A stretch of DNA of 60,634 bases, taken from the NCBI GenBank assembly GCA_016715625.1, contig JADJZU010000016.1:1-60634 (forward strand), in the 5' to 3' direction. Positions within the stretch are counted from its first letter, which is position 1. Every line of letters begins with the position of its first letter. Shown piece after piece: positions 53,298 through 60,634 of the stretch. The notes below the pieces were generated by a model that was given only the letters and a program-made list of their open reading frames with translations, ran no database searches and was not told the origin of the DNA. A program made the translations under genes and the position numbers. The stretch comes from Bacteroidota bacterium (lineage in GTDB: Bacteria > Bacteroidota > Bacteroidia > Chitinophagales > LD1).

Positions 53298-53759
53298 TTA
53301 CTTTTTAGGCAGGGCTCGCTTAAAGAAAAACTTAACCTGGCGTAATTCTTCTACCGAAACGTTTACTACGGATACCAACTCATACCCTTCGGCACCCAAA
53401 TCGTTTACCTGTTCGTCCAGCGTATAGCTGCCGTTGTTTATTTTTTCGTAGCGATTCATCAGCCGGTCCTGTTCTTCTTTGGAAGCGGTGCTGTTCAGTT
53501 TTTTCTTGAGGCTTTTGATGGCCTCCTCTTTACTTTCCTGATTTTGCTGTTCGGGTAAGCTAAGCTGCCCGTCTTTTTCTATGTTGGCTGTAAGCGTAAG
53601 ATACTCATACGTGGTGGCGGCTTTATCTTTATAGGAAGACTCTGCTGCCGCAGTGGACCGGGAGCCTGCCGAAGCATTAGCAGCCATGGCTTCTGTTCTT
53701 GTTTGTGCAAATGAGGTATTGCCCAGCAGGGTAGCCGCTATTAAAAAAAGATGTTTCAT
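53298..53759 (-). CDS. Small secreted protein (DUF4177-like)
   Basis: 153 residues; signal peptide ends TSFAQ. Mature part contains YEYLTLTANIEKDG and a terminal LNDLGAEGYELVSVVNV-type motif (here VNDLGAEGYELVSVVNV) ending with strands toward FFFKRALPKK, the DUF4177 pattern. Function unknown. A short palindrome AAAGGGG gag CCCCTTT (53282-53298) is next to its stop and may terminate it. Confidence 0.65.
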   Translation of the reverse strand: MKHLFLIAATLLGNTSFAQTRTEAMAANASAGSRSTAAAESSYKDKAATTYEYLTLTANIEKDGQLSLPEQQNQESKEEAIKSLKKKLNSTASKEEQDRLMNRYEKINNGSYTLDEQVNDLGAEGYELVSVVNVSVEELRQVKFFFKRALPKK

Positions 53760-53807
53760 ACGTTGATGTGATTTTGTGTTGTAAAGAAAGTAAAATGGAG
53801 ATTGCCG

Positions 53808-56099
53808 CTAGCCAAGTCCTCCGTTCAGTATTTTGACCCGGGCAAATTTGAGCATGATTTTTTTTAATCCAAAAGAGCCAAACTGAACGGTGGCAATTTT
53901 ATTGGCCCCTACTCCTTCGATAGAAATCACCTTTCCTTCTCCGAATTTTTCGTGGAGCACTTCGGTGCCGGCTGCCAGCCGGCTTACATCATCGGCTACA
54001 AATGGTTCGGAGGAAGCGGAGTGCTGGTTTTGTGCCGCAGGCTGACTGGGCTGTGCCGGGGTACTGCGCTGAAACTGCGACAAAAAGCTGCCCGGCTTGT
54101 GCTGCGCCTGCTGATGCACTTTAGGTTTTTTTAAATCGCCATGATGCGACACCACATCCTCGGGCACTTCGTTTAAAAAGCGACTGGCATCGCAGTAGTT
54201 CAGCTGGCCAAATTTATAGCGCGTGTTGGCATAGGTTAAAAACAGTTTTTTCTCGGCCCGGGTAATGGCCACATAAAACAAACGCCTTTCTTCTTCCAGG
54301 TCTTCGATAGAGTAAAGCGATTGGGTGCCGGGGAAAAGATTCTCCTCCATGCCCACCACATACACCACCGCAAACTCCAGCCCTTTGGCGGCATGGATGG
54401 TCATCATTTTTACACTATCCTGCAATTGCACATCTTTATCGTCACCGGTGAGCAGCGCTACGTTTTGCAGAAAGCCCCCCAGGTTTTTTTCAACGGCTTC
54501 GGTTTCGTTGCCAATGATTTCATCATCTTCCACAAACTCTTTGATAGAGTTCAGGAGCTCCTGAATGTTTTCGAAGCGGCTGACGCCTTCCACGGTTTTG
54601 TCGTTGTATAGCTCGGCAATGAGGCGGGTGGTTTTGCCGATATGTGCGGCCAGGTCGTAGGCGTTCATCTTCAGCTGCTGCGCGCTGAAGCTTTTCATCA
54701 TGAGCACAAATTCTTCAATCGCATTTTTGGTGCGCTGCGGAATGTTGTATTGGTGCATATTGTCCAGCACATCCCAGGGGCGCAGGTTTTCGTTGGTGGC
54801 GGTGATAATAATTTTGTCGATAGTGGTTTGGCCGATGCCGCGGGCCGGATAGTTAATGACGCGCTTGAGGGCTTCTTCGTCATAAGGATTCACCGTCAGC
54901 TTGAGATAGGCCAGCAGGTCTTTTACCTCTTTGCGCTGATAAAAGCTCATGCCGCCATATATCTTGTAGGGAATATTGTGCCTGCGCAGCGCTTCTTCCA
55001 ACGCGCGGCTTTGGGCATTGGTGCGATACAAAATGGCAAAATCATTGTTCTTAAAATGGTCGCGCATTTTAAGTTCCATAATGCTGTCGGCTACCCACCG
55101 GCCTTCTTCATTATCGCTGGGCGTGCGCACTATTTTAATGTCGTCTCCTTTGCCGTTTTGGGTCCATATTTCTTTGGGCAGCTGGTGGCGGTTGTTGTGA
55201 ATGAGCTCGTTGGCGGCTTTCACAATGTTTTGGGTGGAGCGGTAGTTTTGCTCCAGCTTATAGACCTTGAGCTCCGGAAAGTCTTTTTCGAAATTGAGGA
55301 TGTTATCAATGGTAGCTCCCCGAAAGGCATAAATACTTTGTGCATCATCGCCCACCACGGTGATGTTTTGATACACATCGGCTATGCGCTTAACGATGGA
55401 ATACTGCAGATAGTTGGTATCCTGAAACTCGTCTATGAGCACATACTTAAACTTGTGCTGATACTTATAAAGCGCGTCCGGAAATTTTTCGAGTATGACA
55501 TGAATGTTCAGGAGCAGGTCGTCAAAATCCATGGCTCCGCTTTTGAAACACCGCTCGCAATACAACTTATAGATATTAAAGGTGGCCGGCCTCCGCTGGT
55601 TTTTGTCTTCGGTAATCAGGTCGGCATCGGTGGCATACATGGCGGGGGTAATGAGGGCGTTTTTGGCCGAGGAAATGCGATGCTGAATCTGGTTGGGTTT
55701 ATAAATTTTGTCGTCCAGGTTTTGCTCTTTAATAATGGCTTTAATCAGGCTGCGCGAATCATCGGTATCGTAGATGGTAAAGTTGGACGGGTAGCCCAGG
55801 CGCTGCGCTTCCACACGCAGAATGCGGGCAAACACCGAGTGAAACGTGCCCATGTATAAACTGCGGGCATTGGTGCCGGCTATTTTTTCGATGCGCTGGC
55901 GCATGCTGTCCGAGGCCTTGTTGGTAAAGGTGAGTGCCAGGATGCTGAAGGGGTCGGCACCGGACTGGAGCAGGTGGGCAATGCGATAGGTGAGCACACG
56001 GGTTTTGCCCGAGCCGGGCCCGGCCACAATCAGGGTGGGGCCCTCGCTGTTGACTACGGCTTCGCGCTGGGCTTCATTTAATTCTTCGAGATAATTCAT
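53808..56099 (-). CDS. pcrA: UvrD/PcrA-family DNA helicase
   Basis: 763 residues. Superfamily-1 helicase: Q motif LNEAQREAV, Walker A AGPGSGKTRVL, motif Ia FTNKASDSM, Walker B region VLIDEFQDTNYLQY, motif III GDDAQSIYAFRGA, motif IV EQNYRST, motif V HAAKGLEFAVVY, motif VI YVAITRAEKKL. The C-terminus ends with a UvrD-tail region (LHEKFGEGKVISIEG). Unwinds DNA in repair and displaces proteins. Its leader TATTTGCGCCCATG begins just before the start. Confidence 0.95.
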   Translation of the reverse strand: MNYLEELNEAQREAVVNSEGPTLIVAGPGSGKTRVLTYRIAHLLQSGADPFSILALTFTNKASDSMRQRIEKIAGTNARSLYMGTFHSVFARILRVEAQRLGYPSNFTIYDTDDSRSLIKAIIKEQNLDDKIYKPNQIQHRISSAKNALITPAMYATDADLITEDKNQRRPATFNIYKLYCERCFKSGAMDFDDLLLNIHVILEKFPDALYKYQHKFKYVLIDEFQDTNYLQYSIVKRIADVYQNITVVGDDAQSIYAFRGATIDNILNFEKDFPELKVYKLEQNYRSTQNIVKAANELIHNNRHQLPKEIWTQNGKGDDIKIVRTPSDNEEGRWVADSIMELKMRDHFKNNDFAILYRTNAQSRALEEALRRHNIPYKIYGGMSFYQRKEVKDLLAYLKLTVNPYDEEALKRVINYPARGIGQTTIDKIIITATNENLRPWDVLDNMHQYNIPQRTKNAIEEFVLMMKSFSAQQLKMNAYDLAAHIGKTTRLIAELYNDKTVEGVSRFENIQELLNSIKEFVEDDEIIGNETEAVEKNLGGFLQNVALLTGDDKDVQLQDSVKMMTIHAAKGLEFAVVYVVGMEENLFPGTQSLYSIEDLEEERRLFYVAITRAEKKLFLTYANTRYKFGQLNYCDASRFLNEVPEDVVSHHGDLKKPKVHQQAQHKPGSFLSQFQRSTPAQPSQPAAQNQHSASSEPFVADDVSRLAAGTEVLHEKFGEGKVISIEGVGANKIATVQFGSFGLKKIMLKFARVKILNGGLG

Positions 56100-56248
56100 G
56101 GGCGCAAATATGGCAATCTGCCCAGTGGGTGCGCAGAAATATTACACACATTAAAAAACAAAAAACCGAACAAGTGGCGGCTGTTGTATGCTCCATTGGA
56201 ATTTTGCGGTCGGGGCGCTTTGCTCGGGTAAAGCTTTTCCCCCGCTGG

Positions 56249-56799
56249 CTAAAGCCAAATACCCAAGAACATATAAGCGAAATGTTTTCTGTTGATGGCG
56301 CGGCCTAAAGCTCGCCATCGCGAAAGAGGCGCTACTGTTTTCAGGAATGGAGGCTTTACTGAGTAAAGCACTTGTTTTTTCCGAAGCGCGCCTCGGCCAC
56401 ATCCTGCGAGTTCCCCCCGTGCGTGTAGACCAATTACCACACGCCGGCGCCATCGCTCCACTCGTTTTTTTCCCACATAGACATAGTAATAAGCGTTATC
56501 CAAAGGCGACGGCGCGCTGGGTGGTAAACCGGCGCCAGGACTACTTGCAGAATGGAGGCTTTCTGCCGCCACACCGCCCGTATACACCACTCCCAAGGAT
56601 AAAAGCGCACCGGCGCGTTGCTGGTGGCGCGGATGCGCAGGCGCTTCTGCCGCTCCTGAATTTCGCCTGGCCAGTTCGAATATCCAACTGGGCCGAAGGT
56701 GAGGGGCATCCCTGCTATACCGCAGGCACCAGATAATCTTCCATAATGCTATACATGGTATAGGCATTCACCACAAAGGGCCACTATTAGTTACATAGG
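56249..56799 (-). pseudogene. Decayed continuation of the gene at 56800 (frameshifted)
   Basis: On the minus strand the pieces VVNAYTMYSIMEDYLVPAV (a frame ending at a TAG), then MPLTFGPVGYSNW with EIQERQKRLRIRATSNAPVR in another frame, and later DNAYYYVYVGKK, follow each other in order but in different frames. They read as one protein interrupted by several indels. The neighbouring helicase is clean, so decay is more likely than read error. Two 13-bp direct repeats (GAATGGAGGCTTT at 56345-56357 and 56550-56562) and the palindrome GCTTTACT g AGTAAAGC are here. No family recognised. Confidence 0.45.
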
Positions 56800-57186
56800 T
56801 TAATGGCAAAAACCAAACTCAAACAAGATGCGTTCATCGTCCGGAAAGGCCTTGCGCACATAAAACTCCAGTTCATTGGCCAGGCCGAGCACCACTTTGC
56901 GCTGCCGGTTTACAAAATCGGTTTTTTCACCCAGATAATCCATCATCACTTCGTCCGATTCAAAGGCTTCCAGCGTTTCTATGGCCACCAGCCAGCCGGA
57001 GGCAAAGGCGGCATCCAGCGAGGGGTCTTTGCTCTGGAACAAAGCCATGTCTTCTACAAACTTATGCTGCCAAACGCGGCTTCGTTCGCAATATTCGCTC
57101 ACATTGAGGAATCCGCCCATCAGTTCGGGGCGGTTAACCTTGGGCTTTTTGCCCTTTTTATCCTTGTTTTCTTCTAATTCTTCCAT
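56800..57186 (-). CDS. Small unknown protein downstream of the 21-bp array
   Basis: 128 residues; acidic/lysine-rich N-terminus (ENKDKKGKKPKVNRPELMGG) then FLNVSEYCERSRVWQHKFVE and DEVMMDYLGEKTD, and end FYVRKAFPDDERILFEFG before CH. It is entirely helical-looking with no signal peptide. The frame ends early relative to the similar coding pieces that continue below (56249-56799), so it may be the 5' half of a broken gene. Its start lies 51 bp from the first element of the phased repeat array, on the reverse strand, so the array sits in its upstream region. Confidence 0.55.
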   Translation of the reverse strand: MEELEENKDKKGKKPKVNRPELMGGFLNVSEYCERSRVWQHKFVEDMALFQSKDPSLDAAFASGWLVAIETLEAFESDEVMMDYLGEKTDFVNRQRKVVLGLANELEFYVRKAFPDDERILFEFGFCH

Positions 57187-57236
57187 ATAAAATCAATTAT
57201 TACTTAAATATAGTAATAAAACACAGACAAAAAACG

Positions 57237-57505
57237 ACTTAACAGTGATAAAGAGGAACTTAACACGCGTTTTTTAAAAATAAATCTGTGTTAAGTCGCT
57301 AAATAGCTGTGTTAAGTTGTAAAATATGCGTGTTAAGTTGATTTAGATGCGTGTTAAGTTGTAAAATATCCGTGTTAAGTCAATAAATATCTGTGTTAAG
57401 TTATAAAAATGCGTGTTAAGTTGGTATAAATGCGTGTTAAGTCGCTAAATATCTGTGTTAAGTCGTTCTGCATCTGTGTTAAGATGGTAAATTTATGTGT
57501 TAATG
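57237..57505. repeat. Phased 21-bp repeat array (iteron-like)
   Basis: Eleven direct copies of GTGTTAAGT-type core begin at 57288, 57309, 57330, 57351, 57372, 57393, 57413, 57434, 57455, 57476 and 57497; all steps are 21 bp except one of 20. Ten match GTGTTAAG exactly and the last reads GTGTTAAT. Two more copies in reverse orientation lie at 57237-57245 (one mismatch) and 57258-57266, also 21 bp apart. The 12-bp spacers are A/T-rich and vary. Twenty-one bp is two turns of the helix, so a protein could bind every core on the same face. The array lies between the stop of the gene at 57572 and the start of the gene at 57186, both leftward. Confidence 0.9.
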
Positions 57506-57571
57506 TGCCTTTTTTGCATGAAACTGACACTTATAGGAGCCTAAATAGGCCCATTTGGCCCCCAAAAAAGC

Positions 57572-58456
57572 TTAGGGGAGTATGGCAATTTCTTCTTCCA
57601 GCTTGCCATCGCGAAAGAGGCGGAGGTAATGTTTTTGGTGGTTCATGTCTTCGCTGCTGAGTTCGTAATGGTAGGTGTAGGAGCCCTCGCGCTGGGTTTC
57701 GTTGTTGACATAAACGGTTTTCATGTGGTTGGCTTCGTCAAAGAGGGCCACCAGCACACGGGCGGTGCGCGATACACTATAGCTCAGGCTGCCGCTATAC
57801 ACCGTGCGGGTGCTGTAGGTGCGCTGCGGCTCAGCAGCCGGGGCGGCAGGCGAGCCATAGATGCTGGCCTCGGGCAGGCCCTTGGCGCGGGCCACGTATC
57901 TGCGGAGGTCATACATGAGGGTGGTGTCGTCATCTGCAATGGTGTGCAGGTCGCGGTTATCGGTGAGGCACCATACGGCATCCTGTGCGGTGCTGTTCTG
58001 ATATTTTTTTCGTTCTATAAGTTCCGCCAGCCCCAGCAGATGACCACTGGCCCGCTTGCCCATTTTAAATTTCTTTTCGCTGCCCGGGGCGGCATCGCCC
58101 GCCTCGCTGCACATAGCATATACCCTGTAATTTTTCTTCTGCCTGGGCGCCAGCCGCACCATAAGCGATTGAGTGACCAGCATGGTTTGCACATTGGTGT
58201 CATCGGGCAGCAGCCGATAGCCATAGGCCAGCGATAGACTAAGCGCCTCGCTGCTTTGGTTGGTCACCTCCAGGCTCATGCAGGGGCCCCAATGCGAAGA
58301 CTGCATCACATGGGCCGTATCGTCTTTGGCACCGCTGAAGGTGGCTTTTACCAGTTGTTTTTGCAGGGCTTCGGCCAGCGATAAATTGGTTTCGGCAAAA
58401 GCAGCGAACGAAAGAAACGAGAGCAGCAGGAGCGGCAGGTGGTGTTTTGAAAACAT
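57572..58456 (-). CDS. Unknown secreted protein
   Basis: 294 residues, signal peptide (LPLLLLSFLSFAAFAE). Central region has MSLEVTNQSSEALSLSLAYG and a cysteine-containing YRVYAMCSEAGDAAPGSEKK; the C-terminus ends HYLRLFRDGKLEEEIAILP. A shared 18-bp stretch (57605-57622) recurs in the decayed region at 56314-56331. Not recognised as a family; beta-rich secreted protein, possibly periplasmic. Confidence 0.6.
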   Translation of the reverse strand: MFSKHHLPLLLLSFLSFAAFAETNLSLAEALQKQLVKATFSGAKDDTAHVMQSSHWGPCMSLEVTNQSSEALSLSLAYGYRLLPDDTNVQTMLVTQSLMVRLAPRQKKNYRVYAMCSEAGDAAPGSEKKFKMGKRASGHLLGLAELIERKKYQNSTAQDAVWCLTDNRDLHTIADDDTTLMYDLRRYVARAKGLPEASIYGSPAAPAAEPQRTYSTRTVYSGSLSYSVSRTARVLVALFDEANHMKTVYVNNETQREGSYTYHYELSSEDMNHQKHYLRLFRDGKLEEEIAILP

Positions 58457-58526
58457 ACGCTTGGGTTTTGTCTTTTATTCAAACGCATTTACCACTCCAA
58501 ATATTATCCTTGCACAAAAATTATTC

Positions 58527-59139
58527 ATGCTACTGATAGGGATTACAGGCGGCTCGGGCTCGGGCAAAACCACCGTGGTACGAAAAGTGATGGATTCTTT
58601 TTCGCGCGAGCAGGTGACCATTCTGTCGCAGGATAATTACTACAAAGACAACAGTAACATCAGCCTCGAGGAGAGAAGAAACATCAACTTCGACCACCCC
58701 GACAGCATTGAGTTTGACCTGCTGGTGCAGCATTTAGAAGACCTGCATGCCGGCAAAGCCATTGAAGAACCCACCTACGACTACATCACCAGCACCCGCC
58801 AGCAAAAGACCATTCGCGTGGAGCCCAAGCATGTGATTATTGTGGAAGGCATTCTGCTCTTTACCGATAAACGCGTGCGCGACCTCTGCGACATGAAGGT
58901 GTTTGTGGATGCCGAACCCGATGACCGCCTCATCCGCATCATTGAGCGCGATATGCGCGAGCGCGGCCGCACCGCCCACCAGGTATGAGCGCTATCACAT
59001 AGTGAAAGACATGCACATACAATTTATTGAGCCCACCAAGCGTTATGCCGATATCATTATCCCGCAAGGGGGCGAAAACACCGTGGCCGTAGATATGCTG
59101 GTGGCTACCATTAAACTAAAACTATTGCAGGGCGAATAA
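58527..59139 (+). CDS. udk: Uridine kinase (one frameshift)
   Basis: Start MLLIGITGGSGSGKTTV at 58527 with the Walker A GGSGSGKT. The N half ends RERGRTAHQV at 58988; the continuing frame from 58986 carries ERYHIVKDMHIQFIEPTKRY and ADIIIPQGGENTVAVDMLV to 59139. A base is missing near 58980, in the error-rich end of the window, so the gene is probably intact. Phosphorylates uridine and cytidine with ATP/GTP in pyrimidine salvage. Total about 204 codons, normal for Udk. Confidence 0.93.
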
Positions 59140-59192
59140 ACTTGTGCGCTGCCCGGCACTTCATAAATCCACTATACACAAACCATCGCTCC

Positions 59193-60001
59193 ATGAAAAA
59201 AATAATCGCCATGGCCCTTTTAGCCTTCACCATTGCCGGATGCAGCGGTTGCAAAAAAGGCGGCTTCAATGTGTTTTCGGTAGAAGACGACAAAAATTTT
59301 GGCCCAAATGGAAGCCGAAATAGCCAGCGACCCGGCACAGTTTCTATCCTGAGCCAAAGCCAATATCCGCAGGCACCGCCTACCTGAACCGCATGCGCGA
59401 TAGCATCCTGGCATCGGGACAATTGACCCACGCCAACGATTTTGTGTGGAAACTCTACATCATACAGGACGACAACACGCAAAACGCTTTCTGCACTCCC
59501 GGGGGCTACATCTATGTGTATACCGAGCTTATTAAATATCTCGACAATGCCTCCGTCACTGGCAGGCGTAATGGGCCACAAAAATGGCCCAAATGCCGAC
59601 CGCAAGCACTCTACCCAGCAGCTTACTAAGCAATACGGCATTTGCTGCTGGTAGCTTAGTGGCGGGCACCAACAATGCCGACAACTGGCCGGGAAATAGC
59701 CGGCAACCTGACCTCGCTGGCCTTTAGCCGCGAACACACGAAACCGATGCCGATGAACATTCCGTGATTACCTGTGCCCCACCCAATACCGTGCCGATGG
59801 TGCGGCCGATTTTTTGAGAAAATAGAGGCACGGGTGGCAGCAATGTGCCCGCCTTTTTGAGCACCCACCAACCCCGACAATCGTATCAATAACATTCAAA
59901 CAAAAGCCACTACCTCCTGCTGCGATGGCGCTCCATCAGCCAGCGTAGAACTCAACGAATACAACGCTTTTAAAGCCTTTGTTGCCATAAGCCCTTTTTG
60001 A
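59193..60001 (+). pseudogene. M48-family metalloprotease lipoprotein, broken by frameshifts
   Basis: Starts MKKIIAMALLAFTIAGC (lipobox C17). In changing frames one reads FNVFSVEDDKNFG, then MRDSILASGQLTHAND, NAFCTPGGYIYVYTELIKYL, SLAGVMGH.. and DRKHSTQQLTKQYG, and further FSREHETDADEHSV and VPAFLSTHPNPDNRINNI, which are M48 hallmarks (HExxH site damaged by an indel at 59570-59590). The order is preserved, with at least five frame changes. Read error at the contig end is likely. Function: periplasmic/outer-membrane protein quality control (YcaL/BepA type). Confidence 0.78.
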
Positions 60002-60035
60002 AGAGAACACCGCCTGTCCTTGCTGAGGCAGAAGT

Positions 60036-60634
60036 TTACTTCAAACGTGCTTGTTTGTTTTCAAGGGAATCGTATTCGCAATGACACATCCGCTGTTCCT
60101 GCGCTTCCTGCGGCATCAAATCCTGAAACTCCACCTCTGCACTTTTGAACACCTTTTCGTAGTAAGCGCTCACAAAGCGGCAATATATTTTCGATGGCAA
60201 AGGTTTGGGCGTGTTAAGCAAGCGGTGCCTGTAACTGTAGCAAGTCGGGCCTCGTCCTCGAGCAGGGTAATGGTGTTTTGAGCCATATCTTTAAAATCGC
60301 CCACACAGCGCTCATAGCTGGTGGTGCCATGCACGTTTATCTCCGGTATGCCACCGGCATTGCTCGATATCACCGGCACCTCGCGGGCCATGGCTTTTGG
60401 GGCTGCGCCAGACCTGAGCTCTCCGTTTCGCTTGGCAGCACGAAGGCATCGCTGATGGCCAGCAAATCTTCTATGGCATCCTGCTTGCCCAAAAGCGCAC
60501 CTGATCACAAAATGGCCAGTTCGCGACAAAGCATCTCCAGCCCCATGCGCTCGGGGCCATCGCCCACCAACGGCAGTTTAGATGGTATTTTTTCACCACC
60601 AGTTCAAACATGCGCACCATCTTTCACGCGCTTT
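60036..60634 (-). CDS. bshA: BshA, N-acetylglucosaminyl L-malate synthase (partial, frameshifted)
   Basis: Reading leftward from the window end one finds PLVGDGPERMGLEMLCREL, then ISDAFVLPSE-type region damaged by indels, then AMAREVPVISSNAGGIPEIN and GDFKDMAQNTITLLEDEARL, and at the end AYYEKVFKSAEVEF. These are GT4-fold hallmarks of BshA, the glycosyltransferase that starts bacillithiol synthesis from UDP-GlcNAc and malate. The N-terminus lies outside the window; at least two frameshifts occur in the displayed part. Stop is at 60036-60038. Confidence 0.8.

Noticed and set aside
54642..55859. Plus-strand 405-codon frame opposite the helicase
   Set aside because: Antisense shadow of a complete UvrD/PcrA; hydrophobic composition reflects reverse codons only.
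57237..57505. CRISPR array
   Set aside because: Repeat core is only 9 bp with 12-bp spacers, far below the usual 25-40 bp each, and no cas genes are present.

Overview
This window is a piece of a Bacteroidota chromosome, most likely from the Chitinophagales/Sphingobacteriales side of the phylum. That placement is an inference. It rests on type IX secretion sorting tails (type A and a gliding-motility type B tail), a DUF4377/META protein, a PID-CTERM-like small protein, PaaN, bacillithiol synthesis (bshA), a neutral mid-GC composition, and promoters of the Bacteroidota form (TTGN, 17-18 bp, TANNTTTG). No rRNA, tRNA, CRISPR array or prophage was found. The interior reads cleanly, but both ends (about 1-1250 and 58950-60634) carry many single-base frameshifts that look like homopolymer read errors.

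Layout. 1-3068: isoleucyl-tRNA synthetase (5' end missing) carrying an in-frame DUF559 nuclease element bounded by 25-bp inverted repeats; then lspA. 3744-5862: an overlapping leftward operon (secreted protein, diacylglycerol kinase, glycosyltransferase). 5901-6914: small lipoprotein, ferritin and FeoA-like iron genes. 6983-13884: a giant coiled-coil OmpA-family protein and uvrA. 14157-18207: ECF sigma factor, collagen-like secreted protein, small acidic protein and lipoprotein esterase. 18256-26497: recA, a zinc metallopeptidase, a DnaQ/GIY-YIG protein, an outer-membrane protein, a cNMP-binding protein, prfA, a META protein and paaN. 26570-30741: a T9SS-secreted adhesin-like protein and a di-haem peroxidase. 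30742-32509: a gene-poor, compositionally odd gap. 32510-36574: mfd in two overlapping reading frames with a palindromic insert, a YoeB/Txe toxin remnant and a DinB-family protein. 36664-45837: secreted and membrane proteins, an MsbA-type exporter, a second collagen-like protein, a 42-bp tandem repeat block and an ABC-F ATPase. 45903-51767: two envelope amidohydrolases and a Kazal/T9SS protein. 51862-56099: trmB, an alkyltransferase-like protein, a PID-CTERM protein and a UvrD/PcrA helicase. 56150-60634: a decayed region, a strikingly regular 21-bp repeat array, uridine kinase, an M48 peptidase and bshA.

How the genes fit together. DNA repair is unusually well represented (uvrA, mfd, recA, UvrD/PcrA helicase, alkyltransferase-like protein, exonuclease/GIY-YIG protein), but these genes are dispersed rather than one operon. 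Much of the rest builds or decorates the envelope. The most unusual signals are the inverted-repeat-bounded DUF559 element that is open through an essential tRNA synthetase, and an array of eleven direct plus two inverted copies of a 9-bp core set almost exactly 21 bp (two helical turns) apart upstream of a small unknown gene. A palindromic insert kept in frame in mfd, an exact ATGA split of mfd at a domain boundary, and a 42-bp tandem repeat open on both strands are the next most interesting.
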